Assembly: GCA_003542385.1 (NCBI GenBank)
Contig: DPKT01000130.1
Coordinates: 1 to 13,462 of the forward strand
Origin: Desulfomicrobium sp.
GTDB lineage: Bacteria > Desulfobacterota > Desulfovibrionia > Desulfovibrionales > Desulfomicrobiaceae
Length of the DNA: 13,462 nucleotides
Reading direction: 5' to 3'
Below the pieces are notes generated by a model. That model was not told the DNA's origin. It made no database searches and was given only the letters and a program-made list of their open reading frames with translations. Positions 1-6,547 of the stretch are shown here, piece by piece. The first letter of the stretch is position 1. Every line of letters begins with the position of its first letter. The position numbers were made by a program, and so were the translations under genes.

Positions 1-353
1 CCGGGCACGATGCCTTCCTTGGCCATGGCCTTGTGCATCTTGACCTTTTCAGCGTAGATTTTGGCGTTCAGATCGCTGATTTCCTTGGTCAGGGCGTCGA
101 TCTTCTTCTCGTCGGGCTTGTCCGCGTACAGCGCGGCATCGAGTTCGGACTCCTTGGCAAAGAGCTGCTTGTGCAGGTCGGCCGTCGCCGTGTTGAAATC
201 GGCGTGGAGCTTCTGCATCGTCGCCTGCTTCTCCGGGGTCATGTTGCCCATCCCGCCCATCATGCCGTGGCCCTGCGCGGATGCGAAGCCGGCAAAGGCG
301 GTGATGAAGGCCAGGGTCAGGAAGGTGGCGATGACGTTACGGTTCGTTTTCAT
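1..353 (-). CDS. ZraP/CpxP-like periplasmic heavy-metal-binding protein (3' end cut by window)
   Basis: The start at 353-351 is preceded by GGAG. The first 117 residues are visible; the C-terminus lies beyond the window. Residues 1-26 form a Sec signal peptide with a probable ASA|Q cleavage site. A Gly/Met/His stretch follows (GHGMMGGMGNM, residues 28-38), then a charged helical region with conserved-looking Leu and Lys (about 40-112). This matches the Spy/CpxP/ZraP group (LTXXQ and heavy-metal-resistance families): small helical periplasmic proteins that bind metal and act as chaperones or dampen a sensor kinase. The gene is second in a minus-strand pair, 88 bp after the SHOCT gene, and probably shares its sigma-54 promoter. 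The divergent kinase/regulator pair repeats the zraP-zraSR arrangement known from E. coli. The family call is firm; the metal (zinc, copper or other) is not determined by the sequence. Confidence 0.8.
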   Translation of the reverse strand, partial: MKTNRNVIATFLTLAFITAFAGFASAQGHGMMGGMGNMTPEKQATMQKLHADFNTATADLHKQLFAKESELDAALYADKPDEKKIDALTKEISDLNAKIYAEKVKMHKAMAKEGIVP

Positions 354-441
354 GATTATTCTCCTTGATGGTTTGGTATGAAGTTTTCGCCCGCAAAGGG
401 CATGGTTTTGCCTCTGGTTCGTCGCTCCGCCCCGCAGGGCT

Positions 442-675
442 TCAGAGCATCGACTTCAACGTGTTGTATTCCTCGATGCTGATCTCGCCCCGGGCCAGCC
501 GGAGCTTCAGTATTTCCAGGGAGTCGGCCCTGTCCGCTAAAGAGACCGAGGGGCGTCGTGGCTTGAAGGCGGTCCAGAGCAGCGCCCCGAGGCCCACGAC
601 GAGGAGCAGCCCCCACAGGGAGTGTCCGATCATCCAGCCGCCGGACCAGGGCAGTGTTCCGCAATTCCACATCAT
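442..675 (-). CDS. Small SHOCT-domain membrane protein
   Basis: This is a 77-residue protein. The start at 675-673 is chosen because GGAGG sits 5 nt upstream; the longer open frame upstream of it crosses the promoter region and is not used. Residues 1-18 are rich in Trp and Met with one Cys (MMWNCGTLPWSGGWMIGH). One membrane segment follows at about 19-37, then a basic stop-transfer (KPRRP). The last 30 residues form a SHOCT domain (EILKLRLARGEISIEEY), a short C-terminal oligomerisation or partner-binding motif. Such proteins are often found beside metal-stress genes, but their biochemical role is not settled. It is first in the pair with the ZraP-like gene. A consensus sigma-54 promoter lies about 45 bp upstream of its start, giving a leader of roughly 30 nt. 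Its role as a membrane partner of the ZraP-like protein or the kinase is inference. Confidence 0.8.
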   Translation of the reverse strand: MMWNCGTLPWSGGWMIGHSLWGLLLVVGLGALLWTAFKPRRPSVSLADRADSLEILKLRLARGEISIEEYNTLKSML

Positions 676-718
676 GCTATCCTCCGCATCATTCGCGTCA
701 CGTTTCGATATGGGTAAG

Positions 719-733
719 GCAAGGGGCGTGCCA
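719..733 (-). promoter_or_regulatory. Sigma-54 (-24/-12) promoter for the SHOCT/ZraP-like pair
   Basis: On the minus strand the sequence reads TGGCACGCCCCTTGC. This matches the sigma-54 consensus TGGCACG-N4-TTGC at every conserved base, with the required 10 nt between the GG (-24) and GC (-12). Transcription would begin near 707, about 32 nt before the start codon at 675. Sigma-54 promoters need an enhancer-binding activator; an NtrC-family one with an intact GAFTGA loop is encoded divergently at 2635-3987. Confidence 0.88.
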
Positions 734-740
734 GGATGCT

Positions 741-767
741 TTGACGAAAATAATATCCCGATATAAA
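741..767 (+). promoter_or_regulatory. Possible housekeeping promoter for the kinase/regulator operon
   Basis: A TTGACG hexamer (741-746) is followed after 15 nt by TATAAA (762-767), in the only AT-rich patch before the kinase gene. The spacer is shorter than the usual 17 nt, so the call is weak. It would give a leader of about 115 nt that contains both regulator-type palindromes, which would allow autoregulation. Confidence 0.3.
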
Positions 768-822
768 AGATGAATTTATGATTCTGGATGGGCGCCGCAG
801 TTTTCGAGGTCAGAACTTGCGG

Positions 823-867
823 GTAAACATGTGACACCTGGCTGGACAATATGGGTAAAACGGTTAC
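823..867. promoter_or_regulatory. Tandem palindromes, likely enhancer sites for the NtrC-type regulator
   Basis: Two related dyads, GTAAACATGTGAC (823-835) and GTAAAACGGTTAC (855-867), both have the form GTAA-N5-TKAC and are both preceded by GG. They are exactly 32 bp apart, about three helical turns, so they lie on one face of the DNA. They sit about 115-160 bp upstream of the predicted sigma-54 transcript start, the usual distance for an upstream activator sequence. Use by the neighbouring regulator is inferred from position. Confidence 0.6.
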
Positions 868-889
868 AGGTGTTGGAGCGAGGTAAGCG

Positions 890-2638
890 ATGAACATGTT
901 TTCTGGCTTTTCGAAGCGAAAGCGCACAGCGCCATGGCTGATGGCCGGGTTCGTGGCGATACTGGGACTCGCGGTCGCGGTGTTCGCGGCCCGCAACCTC
1001 CAGCGCACCAGGGCGCACATGATCGCGAACTATCTGGATCATGCCGACGCCCTGTTCTGGGCGCTGGAGGCGGGGACGCGCATCGGCATGGGCATGCACG
1101 GCGGGCCCGGGTATTTCCAGTCTCTGGTGGAGGAAACGGCTAAGCAGCACGGCATCGTCTATCTGGCAGTGACTGACGTGCGGGGCAGGGTTCTGGCCCA
1201 CAACAACCCGGCGCACATCGGTGCGGACCTGCATCCGCAGGGGCTCGGTGCTTTGAACGCTTCCGAAGACGGGCGCACGGGGCGTTTCCTGACCGGGGGC
1301 GACGGGCTTGAGGTGTTCGAGGTCTACAAGAAATTTTCCCCCCTTCCAGGCGTGCACCGCTCTCTGTGGTGCGGGCCCATGGCCGGGTCCGGGCATGACG
1401 GCGGCGAACAAGGCGAGAGGAAGGATGAGCCCGCGCTCATCTTTCTCGGGCAGGACGCGCATCCTCTTCGGGAAGCCATGGCCGACGAACTCCGCACCAG
1501 CGTCATCATCGGCGTGTTGACCGTGCTCTTCGGCGCGGGCGGTTTTGCGGCGCTGTTCTGGGCCGAACACTACCGGCGCTCGCGCCGCCAGTTGCAGGAC
1601 ACGCAGGCCTTCGCCACGGAGGTGGTGACAGGCCTGCCGCTGGGACTTCTGACCACCGATCCCGAAGGGCGGGTCGTTCTGGCAAACGCGGCCGCTGCCG
1701 CGCTCATCGGGAAGCCGGAGGAGGAGATCGAGGGGAAACTCCTGGCAAGCCTCGGGGGACTGGACTGGGCAGGACTCTCGGCCGAACTCCGAGGCCGGGA
1801 CAAAATTCTGGAGCGCGAAACCGTCCTGGAAGCCCCCGGCGCCCGCGGTCTGCCCGTGGACATCGCCGCGTCGCGCATCGTCAACAGCGACGGCCGCTTC
1901 CTCGGCCATCTTTTCCTGCTGCGCGACCTCGGGGAGCTGCGGCGGCTGCAGGAGCAGCTGCGACGCAGCGAACGCCTCTCGGCCCTGGGCAACCTGGCGG
2001 CGGGCGTGGCCCACGAGATCAGGAACCCGCTGAGTTCCATCAAGGGATTCGCCACATACCTCGCCGGCAAGGTGCAGGGGCAGGACCGAGAGGCCGCCCG
2101 GGCCATGGTTCAGGAGACGGATCGCCTCAACAGGGTGGTTTCCGAGCTGCTCGAATTCGCCCGGCCGGGCGAACTGAAGCTGCGTGACGAGGACTTGGAC
2201 GGTGTCGTGGAGCGGGCCCTGCGCCTGGTCAGGGCCGACGTTGCGGCCAAAGGCGTCGCGGTCGAGTTCACGCCGGGCGGGATGCTGCCGCCCATCCCCC
2301 TTGACCCGGAGCGCATGACCCAGGCCCTGCTCAATCTTTTCCTCAACGCCGTCCAGGCCATGGACCAGGGCGGAGCGCTGCACATCTCGGCAACCCCGAA
2401 CCAGGCGGCGGGTATCGTCTCGCTGCGCATCGAGGATACGGGGCACGGCATGCCGCCCGAAGTCCTGGGAGACATCTTCAACCCGTATTTCACCACCAAG
2501 CCCTCGGGAACGGGTCTGGGCCTGGCCATCGTGCACCGCATCATCGAGGGGCACGGCGCGGCCATCAAGGTCGAGAGCGCCGTGGGCCGGGGAACGGTCT
2601 TCACCATCGAATTGCCCATGACGAGGAGGTCGGCATGA
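890..2638 (+). CDS. zraS: Membrane sensor histidine kinase (ZraS-like)
   Basis: The protein has 582 residues. A membrane segment at about 15-34 and a second at about 205-225 enclose a roughly 170-residue periplasmic sensor domain. That domain contains RIGMGMHGG (64-72) and a charged, His/Gly-containing stretch near 166-180. A PAS-like domain (about 238-345) and a short coiled linker lead to the kinase core. The core has the H-box AHEIRNPL with phosphoacceptor His375, an N-box around Asn486, DTGHGM (516-521), FNPYFTTKP (530-538) and GTGLGLAIV (540-548). All catalytic boxes are intact. The start is supported by an AGG about 6 nt upstream. The gene overlaps the regulator by ATGA, so the two are translationally coupled. 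The NtrB/ZraS family and the divergent ZraP-like gene suggest sensing of periplasmic metal or envelope stress; the ligand itself is inference. The symbol is assigned by gene order and family. Confidence 0.85.
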   Translation: MNMFSGFSKRKRTAPWLMAGFVAILGLAVAVFAARNLQRTRAHMIANYLDHADALFWALEAGTRIGMGMHGGPGYFQSLVEETAKQHGIVYLAVTDVRGRVLAHNNPAHIGADLHPQGLGALNASEDGRTGRFLTGGDGLEVFEVYKKFSPLPGVHRSLWCGPMAGSGHDGGEQGERKDEPALIFLGQDAHPLREAMADELRTSVIIGVLTVLFGAGGFAALFWAEHYRRSRRQLQDTQAFATEVVTGLPLGLLTTDPEGRVVLANAAAAALIGKPEEEIEGKLLASLGGLDWAGLSAELRGRDKILERETVLEAPGARGLPVDIAASRIVNSDGRFLGHLFLLRDLGELRRLQEQLRRSERLSALGNLAAGVAHEIRNPLSSIKGFATYLAGKVQGQDREAARAMVQETDRLNRVVSELLEFARPGELKLRDEDLDGVVERALRLVRADVAAKGVAVEFTPGGMLPPIPLDPERMTQALLNLFLNAVQAMDQGGALHISATPNQAAGIVSLRIEDTGHGMPPEVLGDIFNPYFTTKPSGTGLGLAIVHRIIEGHGAAIKVESAVGRGTVFTIELPMTRRSA

Positions 2639-3987
2639 AGCCTTCCCGCATCACCATTCTCACGGTCGACGACGATCCCGGTCACAGGGGCATGCTGACG
2701 ACGCTGCTGGCGGACTGGGGCTTCCGCGTCGAGGCGGCCGTCGACGGAGAGACGGCCGTGACGCGCTGTCGAGAGCAGGCCTTCGACCTCATCCTCATGG
2801 ATGTGCGCATGACCGGCATCTCCGGCATCGAGGCCCTGAAGGAGATCAAGGCCTACAACCCGGCCATCCCCATCCTGATCATGACGGCCTATTCCGACGT
2901 GGAGACGGCGGTGGAGGCCATCAAGGCCGGTGCCTACGACTATCTGACCAAGCCCCTGGATTTTGACGACCTGCGTCTGACCATGGAGCGCGCCCTGGAC
3001 CACGCCGCCCTGCGCGACGAAAACAAGGCCCTGCGGCAGACCCTGGCCGCTTCCTTCGACTCGGGAGGGATCATCGGCCAGAGTCCGCCCATGCGCCGGC
3101 TCATGGAGATGCTGGCCACCATCGCGCCGTCCGAGGCCACGGTCATGGTCACGGGCGAGTCGGGCACGGGCAAGGAGCTCATAGCACGGGCCATCCACGC
3201 CAACAGCCCGCGCCGTAAGGGGCCGTACGTCGCCGTGAACTGCGCCGCCCTGACCGAGACCCTGCTCGAGTCCGAACTGTTCGGTCATGAGAAGGGCGCC
3301 TTCACCGGGGCCGAAAAGCGCAGGGAGGGACGCTTCCTGGCCGCGGACAAGGGAACGATCTTCCTTGACGAGATCGGCGAGATGCCTCTGTCCATGCAGG
3401 TCAAGCTGCTGCGGGCCATCCAGGAGCGCGAGATCCAGCGCGTGGGCGGGGACCAGACCCTCAAGGTCGATGTGCGCATCGTGGCCGCCACCAACCGGAA
3501 CCTGCTGGCCGAGGTGGAGGCGGGGCGCTTCCGCCAGGATCTCTACTACCGCCTGAACGTGGTCGCTCTGGCCCTGCCTCCTCTGCGGGAACGCGAGGAG
3601 GACATTCCGCTCTTGGCCGCGCATTTCCTGAGAAAGTTCGCCGAAAAGAACGGCAAGCACATCAAGGGCTTCACCCCCGAGGCCATGGACAGGATGCTCA
3701 AGCACTCCTGGCCCGGCAACGTGCGGGAGTTGGAGAACGCCGTGGAGCGGGCCGTGGTCCTGGCCCTGGGCGAATACATCGGCGAGCGCGAGCTTCCGCC
3801 CGCCCTGTCCGGCGGATCGGACGAGCCCCGGCCCGGCGGCTTCGCCAACCTGACTCTGGAGGAACTCGAGCGCGCGGCCATCCTCGACGCCCTGGAGGCG
3901 GCCGGCGGCAACAAGAGCGAGGCCGCACGCCGGCTCGGCATCACCAGGAAGACCATGCACGCCAAGCTGGCCAAGTACGGGGAGTGA
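2635..3987 (+). CDS. zraR: Sigma-54-dependent response regulator, NtrC family (ZraR-like)
   Basis: The protein has 450 residues, the normal length for the family. The receiver domain (1-120) has the acidic pocket D12-D13, phosphoacceptor Asp56, Thr84 and Lys106. The AAA+ domain (about 145-375) has Walker A GESGTGKE (174-181), the sigma-54 contact loop GAFTGA (221-226), Walker B IFLDEIGE (242-249) and the RQDLYYRLN arginine-finger region (300-308). The C-terminal Fis-type helix-turn-helix (about 410-450) ends in GNKSEAARRLGITRKTMHAK. Every residue needed for phosphorylation, ATP hydrolysis and sigma-54 contact is present. It is cotranscribed with the kinase through a 4-nt overlap. Likely targets are the sigma-54 promoter at 719-733 and, more speculatively, the one at 12647-12661. 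No other enhancer-binding protein is encoded in the window. Confidence 0.92.
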   Translation: MKPSRITILTVDDDPGHRGMLTTLLADWGFRVEAAVDGETAVTRCREQAFDLILMDVRMTGISGIEALKEIKAYNPAIPILIMTAYSDVETAVEAIKAGAYDYLTKPLDFDDLRLTMERALDHAALRDENKALRQTLAASFDSGGIIGQSPPMRRLMEMLATIAPSEATVMVTGESGTGKELIARAIHANSPRRKGPYVAVNCAALTETLLESELFGHEKGAFTGAEKRREGRFLAADKGTIFLDEIGEMPLSMQVKLLRAIQEREIQRVGGDQTLKVDVRIVAATNRNLLAEVEAGRFRQDLYYRLNVVALALPPLREREEDIPLLAAHFLRKFAEKNGKHIKGFTPEAMDRMLKHSWPGNVRELENAVERAVVLALGEYIGERELPPALSGGSDEPRPGGFANLTLEELERAAILDALEAAGGNKSEAARRLGITRKTMHAKLAKYGE

Positions 3988-3998
3988 GCGGGAGGCGT

Positions 3999-4019
3999 GC
4001 GCCGGCATTCTGCCGGTGC
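3999..4019 (+). terminator. GC-rich hairpin after the regulator gene, weak terminator candidate
   Basis: A 9-bp stem (3999-4007 with 4011-4019, one G-U pair) closes a 3-nt TTC loop 11 bp after the regulator stop codon. No T-tract follows, so it is not a standard intrinsic terminator. It could protect the 3' end or mark Rho-dependent termination before the hcp promoter. Confidence 0.35.
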
Positions 4020-4055
4020 CATGGCCTGAGCGGAACTCATCGGGAAAACGGCATT

Positions 4056-4071
4056 TTTGATTCAGGTCAAA
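4056..4071. promoter_or_regulatory. CRP/FNR-family operator, likely HcpR site, in front of hcp
   Basis: TTTGATTCAGGTCAAA is a TTTGA-N6-TCAAA palindrome with the half-site spacing of CRP/FNR regulators. It matches the TTGAC-N4-GTCAA pattern I recall for HcpR in Desulfovibrio, with one mismatch (TTGAT in the left half). Its centre is about 73 bp before the hcp start. A weak -10-like stretch near 4091-4098 would put transcription near 4105, making this a class II activator position close to -41.5. HcpR itself is not encoded in the window. Confidence 0.65.
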
Positions 4072-4136
4072 GATGCCTTTCCGCAACCTGCATAGAGAGG
4101 TCTCAACGACAACAAAACTCTCATGGAGGTTGAACC

Positions 4137-5834
4137 ATGTTTTGCAATCAGTGTGAACAGACTGCCAAGGGCCAGGGATGCGACAAGATGGGCGTGTGCG
4201 GGAAGACTCCCGAAGTGGCCGCCCTGCAGGACCTGCTGACCCATTCCGTCAAGGGCCTGTCCCTTTACGCCCATGCCGGCCGCAAGGTGGGCGTGGTCGA
4301 TAGCGAAGTGAACCGCTTCACCTGCGAAGCCATCTTTTCCACCCTGACCAACGTCGATTTCGATCCGGCCCGCTTCGTGGCCATGATCGAGCGCTGCGAC
4401 GCCCTCAAGACCCGTCTCAAGGAGAAGGTCAAGGCCGCCGGCGGACAGGTCTCCTTCGGAAGCGAACCCGAGCCCGGCTTCCTGACCAAGGTGGCCCGCA
4501 TGTTCCTGGGCGGCGAACAGCCCGATTTCACCAAGCACCCCGAGATTTCCTTCACCGCCGCGAACCGGAACCAGCTGGTGCCCATGGGCGAGAAGGTCGG
4601 CTTCGCGCCGAAGCCCGACGCCAACGCGGACCTCGAATCCCTGCGCCAGATCCTGACCTACGGCCTGCGCGGCGTGGCCGCCTACGCCGACCACGCGGCC
4701 ATTCTGGGCAAGGAGTCCGACGAGGTCTACGCCTTCATCCACGAAGCCATGGCCGCCACCCTGGACCAGAGCCTGGGGCTCAACGAACTCATCGGGCTGT
4801 GCCTGGGCTGCGGCAAGGCCAACCTGAAGGCCATGGAGCTTTTGGACGCCGCCAACACCGGCTCCTACGGCCATCCGGTCCCAACGGAAGTCCCGCTCGG
4901 CGCAAAGAAGGGCAAGGCCATCCTCGTCTCCGGCCATGACCTGAAGGATCTGGGCCTGCTCCTGGAGCAGACCGCCGGCAAGGGCATCAACATCTACACC
5001 CACGGCGAGATGCTGCCCTGCCACGGCTACCCGGAACTCAAGAAACACGCTCATTTCCACGGCCACTACGGCACGGCCTGGCAGAACCAGCAGAAGGAAT
5101 TCGCCGAGTTCCCCGGCGCCATCCTCATGACCACCAACTGCATCCAGAAGCCGGTCGAGTCCTACAAGGGCAACATCTTCACCACCGGCCTGGTCGGCTG
5201 GCCCGGCGTGACCCACGTCGACAAGGACTTCAGCAAGGTCATCGAGAAGGCCCTGGCCATGCCCGGCTTCGCGGCCGACGAGGACAAGGGCAGCGTCCTG
5301 ACCGGGTTCGCCCGCAACGCGGTCCTGGGCGTGGCCGACAAGGTCATCGCGGCGGTCAAGGGCGGCGACATCCGCCACTTCTTCCTGGTGGCCGGCTGCG
5401 ACGGCGCCAAGCCCGGCCGCAACTACTACACCGAGTTCGTCGAGAAAGTGCCCAGCGATTGCGTGGTCCTGACCCTGGCCTGCGGCAAGTTCCGCTTCTT
5501 CGACAAGAAGCTCGGCGACATCGGCGGCATCCCGCGCCTGCTGGACATCGGCCAGTGCAACGACGCCTACTCGGCCATCCAGATCGCATCGGCCCTGGCG
5601 AACGCCTTCGGCTGCGGCGTGAACGACCTGCCCCTGTCCATGGTCCTGTCCTGGTACGAGCAGAAGGCCGTGGCCATCCTGCTGACGCTCCTGCACCTGG
5701 GCATCAAGGGTATCCGTCTCGGCCCCAGCCTGCCGGCCTTCATCACCCCCAACGTGCTGAACGTGCTGGTCGAAAACTTCGACATCAAGCCCATCACCAC
5801 CCCCGATGCGGACTTGAAGGCCATCCTCGGCTAA
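4137..5834 (+). CDS. hcp: Hybrid cluster protein (hydroxylamine reductase / NO-stress protein), class I
   Basis: The protein has 565 residues, close to the roughly 550 of the family. The N-terminus carries C3-x2-C6-x8-C15-x5-C21, the [4Fe-4S] pattern of class I proteins from strict anaerobes rather than the [2Fe-2S] type. All hybrid-cluster ligands can be placed: His267, Glu291, Cys335, Cys421 (the persulfide cysteine), Cys449, Cys474, Glu508 and Lys510. They follow the ligand order I recall for the D. vulgaris protein, with offsets falling from 23 to 15 to 14. Known activities of the family are reduction of NO to N2O, protein S-nitrosylation, and hydroxylamine reduction in vitro. The start has GGAGGT about 6 nt upstream. 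The gene is monocistronic, with its own HcpR-like site and a strong terminator. No reductase partner (hcr) or ferredoxin gene is adjacent, so electrons must come from elsewhere. Confidence 0.96.
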   Translation: MFCNQCEQTAKGQGCDKMGVCGKTPEVAALQDLLTHSVKGLSLYAHAGRKVGVVDSEVNRFTCEAIFSTLTNVDFDPARFVAMIERCDALKTRLKEKVKAAGGQVSFGSEPEPGFLTKVARMFLGGEQPDFTKHPEISFTAANRNQLVPMGEKVGFAPKPDANADLESLRQILTYGLRGVAAYADHAAILGKESDEVYAFIHEAMAATLDQSLGLNELIGLCLGCGKANLKAMELLDAANTGSYGHPVPTEVPLGAKKGKAILVSGHDLKDLGLLLEQTAGKGINIYTHGEMLPCHGYPELKKHAHFHGHYGTAWQNQQKEFAEFPGAILMTTNCIQKPVESYKGNIFTTGLVGWPGVTHVDKDFSKVIEKALAMPGFAADEDKGSVLTGFARNAVLGVADKVIAAVKGGDIRHFFLVAGCDGAKPGRNYYTEFVEKVPSDCVVLTLACGKFRFFDKKLGDIGGIPRLLDIGQCNDAYSAIQIASALANAFGCGVNDLPLSMVLSWYEQKAVAILLTLLHLGIKGIRLGPSLPAFITPNVLNVLVENFDIKPITTPDADLKAILG

Positions 5835-5847
5835 GCGCTCAACCTCC

Positions 5848-5891
5848 AAAAGCGAACGCCCCGGATCCTCGGAACCGGGGCGTTCGCTTTT
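5848..5891 (+). terminator. Strong intrinsic terminator of hcp
   Basis: A perfect 17-bp stem (5848-5864 with 5875-5891) closes a 10-nt loop 13 bp after the hcp stop codon. The GC-rich core is flanked by AAAA on the left and TTTT on the right, so it could also work for transcripts from the other strand. Confidence 0.92.
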
Positions 5892-5919
5892 GTGTTCGAC
5901 TGTCGTCTCGCGGGGTTTC

Positions 5920-5948
5920 TTGCCAAATTTTGCCAAAGATGGTACTCG
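5920..5948 (+). promoter_or_regulatory. Candidate promoter/operator of the toxin-antitoxin pair
   Basis: TTGCCAAA occurs twice (5920-5927 and 5930-5937), 10 bp apart, one helical turn. The first copy supplies a possible -35 (TTGCCA), with TACTCG 17 nt downstream as a poor -10. Transcription would then start at or next to the parD ATG, giving a leaderless message, which would fit the missing Shine-Dalgarno. Autorepression by ParD at this direct repeat is inference. Confidence 0.35.
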
Positions 5949-5954
5949 CAGCCC

Positions 5955-6182
5955 ATGAGCACCATGAACATTTCCCTACCCGACACGCTGAAGAATTTCG
6001 TCGACGAGCAGGTTTCGACCCGGGGCTACGGGACCAGCAGCGAGTATGTGCGGGAATTGATCCGTAAGGATCAGGACCGCCAGCGTATGCGCGCGCTGCT
6101 TCTTGCCGGGGCGTCTTCCCCCGAGCGTGAACCGGCGGATGCCGCGTATTTCGAAGCGCTGCGGGACCGGGTCCGGCGTTGA
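5955..6182 (+). CDS. parD: ParD-type antitoxin (ribbon-helix-helix)
   Basis: The protein has 75 residues with the start at MSTMNISLPD. The open frame extends 21 codons further upstream into the terminator of hcp, but that part does not resemble the family and is left out. Residues 3-12 form the ribbon strand (TMNISLPDTL). They are followed by the two helices and the conserved YGTSSEYVRELIRKDQ (25-40). The acidic and arginine-rich C-terminal tail (about 41-75) would wrap the toxin. This is the standard CopG/ParD layout and length. There is no good Shine-Dalgarno; ATG at 5964 (MNIS) is an alternative start. The stop overlaps the next start (TTGA), as expected for a coupled antitoxin-toxin pair. 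It should neutralise ParE and repress its own operon. Confidence 0.88.
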   Translation: MSTMNISLPDTLKNFVDEQVSTRGYGTSSEYVRELIRKDQDRQRMRALLLAGASSPEREPADAAYFEALRDRVRR

Positions 6183-6511
6183 ACCCGCGCGTGAAGGCGC
6201 TCCCCGTCGTTCCCCGCGAACGCGCCCACCGGGACATCGAGGAGGCCGTCGCGCACTATGTGGGGGAAGGGGCGGATGAAGCCGCCCTTGGCTTCATCGA
6301 CGCGCTCGAACGGGCCTTCACGCAGATCGGCAGGCATCCGCAAAGCGGTTCGATCCGCCTCGCGCACGAGCTTGACCTGCCGGGCCTGCGTTTCTGGCCC
6401 CTCAAGCGCTTCCCATATCTGGTCTTCTACGTCGTCCGTGAGGCCCATATCGACGTCTGGCGCATCCTGCACGCACGGCGCGACGTTCCGGACCGGTTGC
6501 AGGACGATTGA
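6179..6511 (+). CDS. parE: ParE-type toxin (RelE/ParE superfamily)
   Basis: The protein has up to 110 residues from a TTG start that overlaps the antitoxin stop. A GTG at 6191 would give 106 residues and cannot be excluded, as neither has a clear Shine-Dalgarno. The motifs are those of ParE: an N-terminal helical region with RAHRDIEEAVAHYV (16-29), ALGFIDALERAFTQIGRHP (36-54), and the C-terminal strand series LDLPGLRFWPLKRFPYLVFY then DVWRILHARRDVP. Family members poison DNA gyrase, although some RelE-like members cut mRNA instead; the sequence alone does not decide between these. The core residues look intact, so the toxin is probably functional. It lies convergent with codA, with only 36 bp between the two stop codons. 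Confidence 0.88.
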   Translation: MNPRVKALPVVPRERAHRDIEEAVAHYVGEGADEAALGFIDALERAFTQIGRHPQSGSIRLAHELDLPGLRFWPLKRFPYLVFYVVREAHIDVWRILHARRDVPDRLQDD

Positions 6512-6547
6512 GACCGCCCTGCGAAGGGTGGCGAATCCCGCTACGCC

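Noticed and set aside
834..873. Perfect 7-bp inverted repeat ACACCTG / CAGGTGT before the kinase gene
   Set aside because: The 26-nt separation and overlap with the better-formed tandem dyads make a separate role unconvincing.
776..2554. 592-codon minus-strand open frame opposite the sensor kinase
   Set aside because: Low-complexity composition, no recognisable motif, and it would also cover the divergent control region.
2110..4086. 658-codon minus-strand open frame opposite the kinase and regulator
   Set aside because: It spans two clear genes on the other strand and has no domain or ribosome site.
4062..5936. 624-codon open frame on the minus strand opposite hcp
   Set aside because: It is a shadow of the high-GC codon pattern of hcp. 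The translation is repetitive Gly/Val/Asp/His-rich with no domain, and hcp itself is unambiguous.
5892..5954. N-terminal extension of the antitoxin frame
   Set aside because: The extra 21 codons begin at the edge of the hcp terminator and do not resemble ParD; the domain begins at 5955.
6517..6528. CCCT-GCGA-AGGG hairpin between the convergent parE and codA genes
   Set aside because: A 4-bp stem with no T-tract is too weak to call a terminator.
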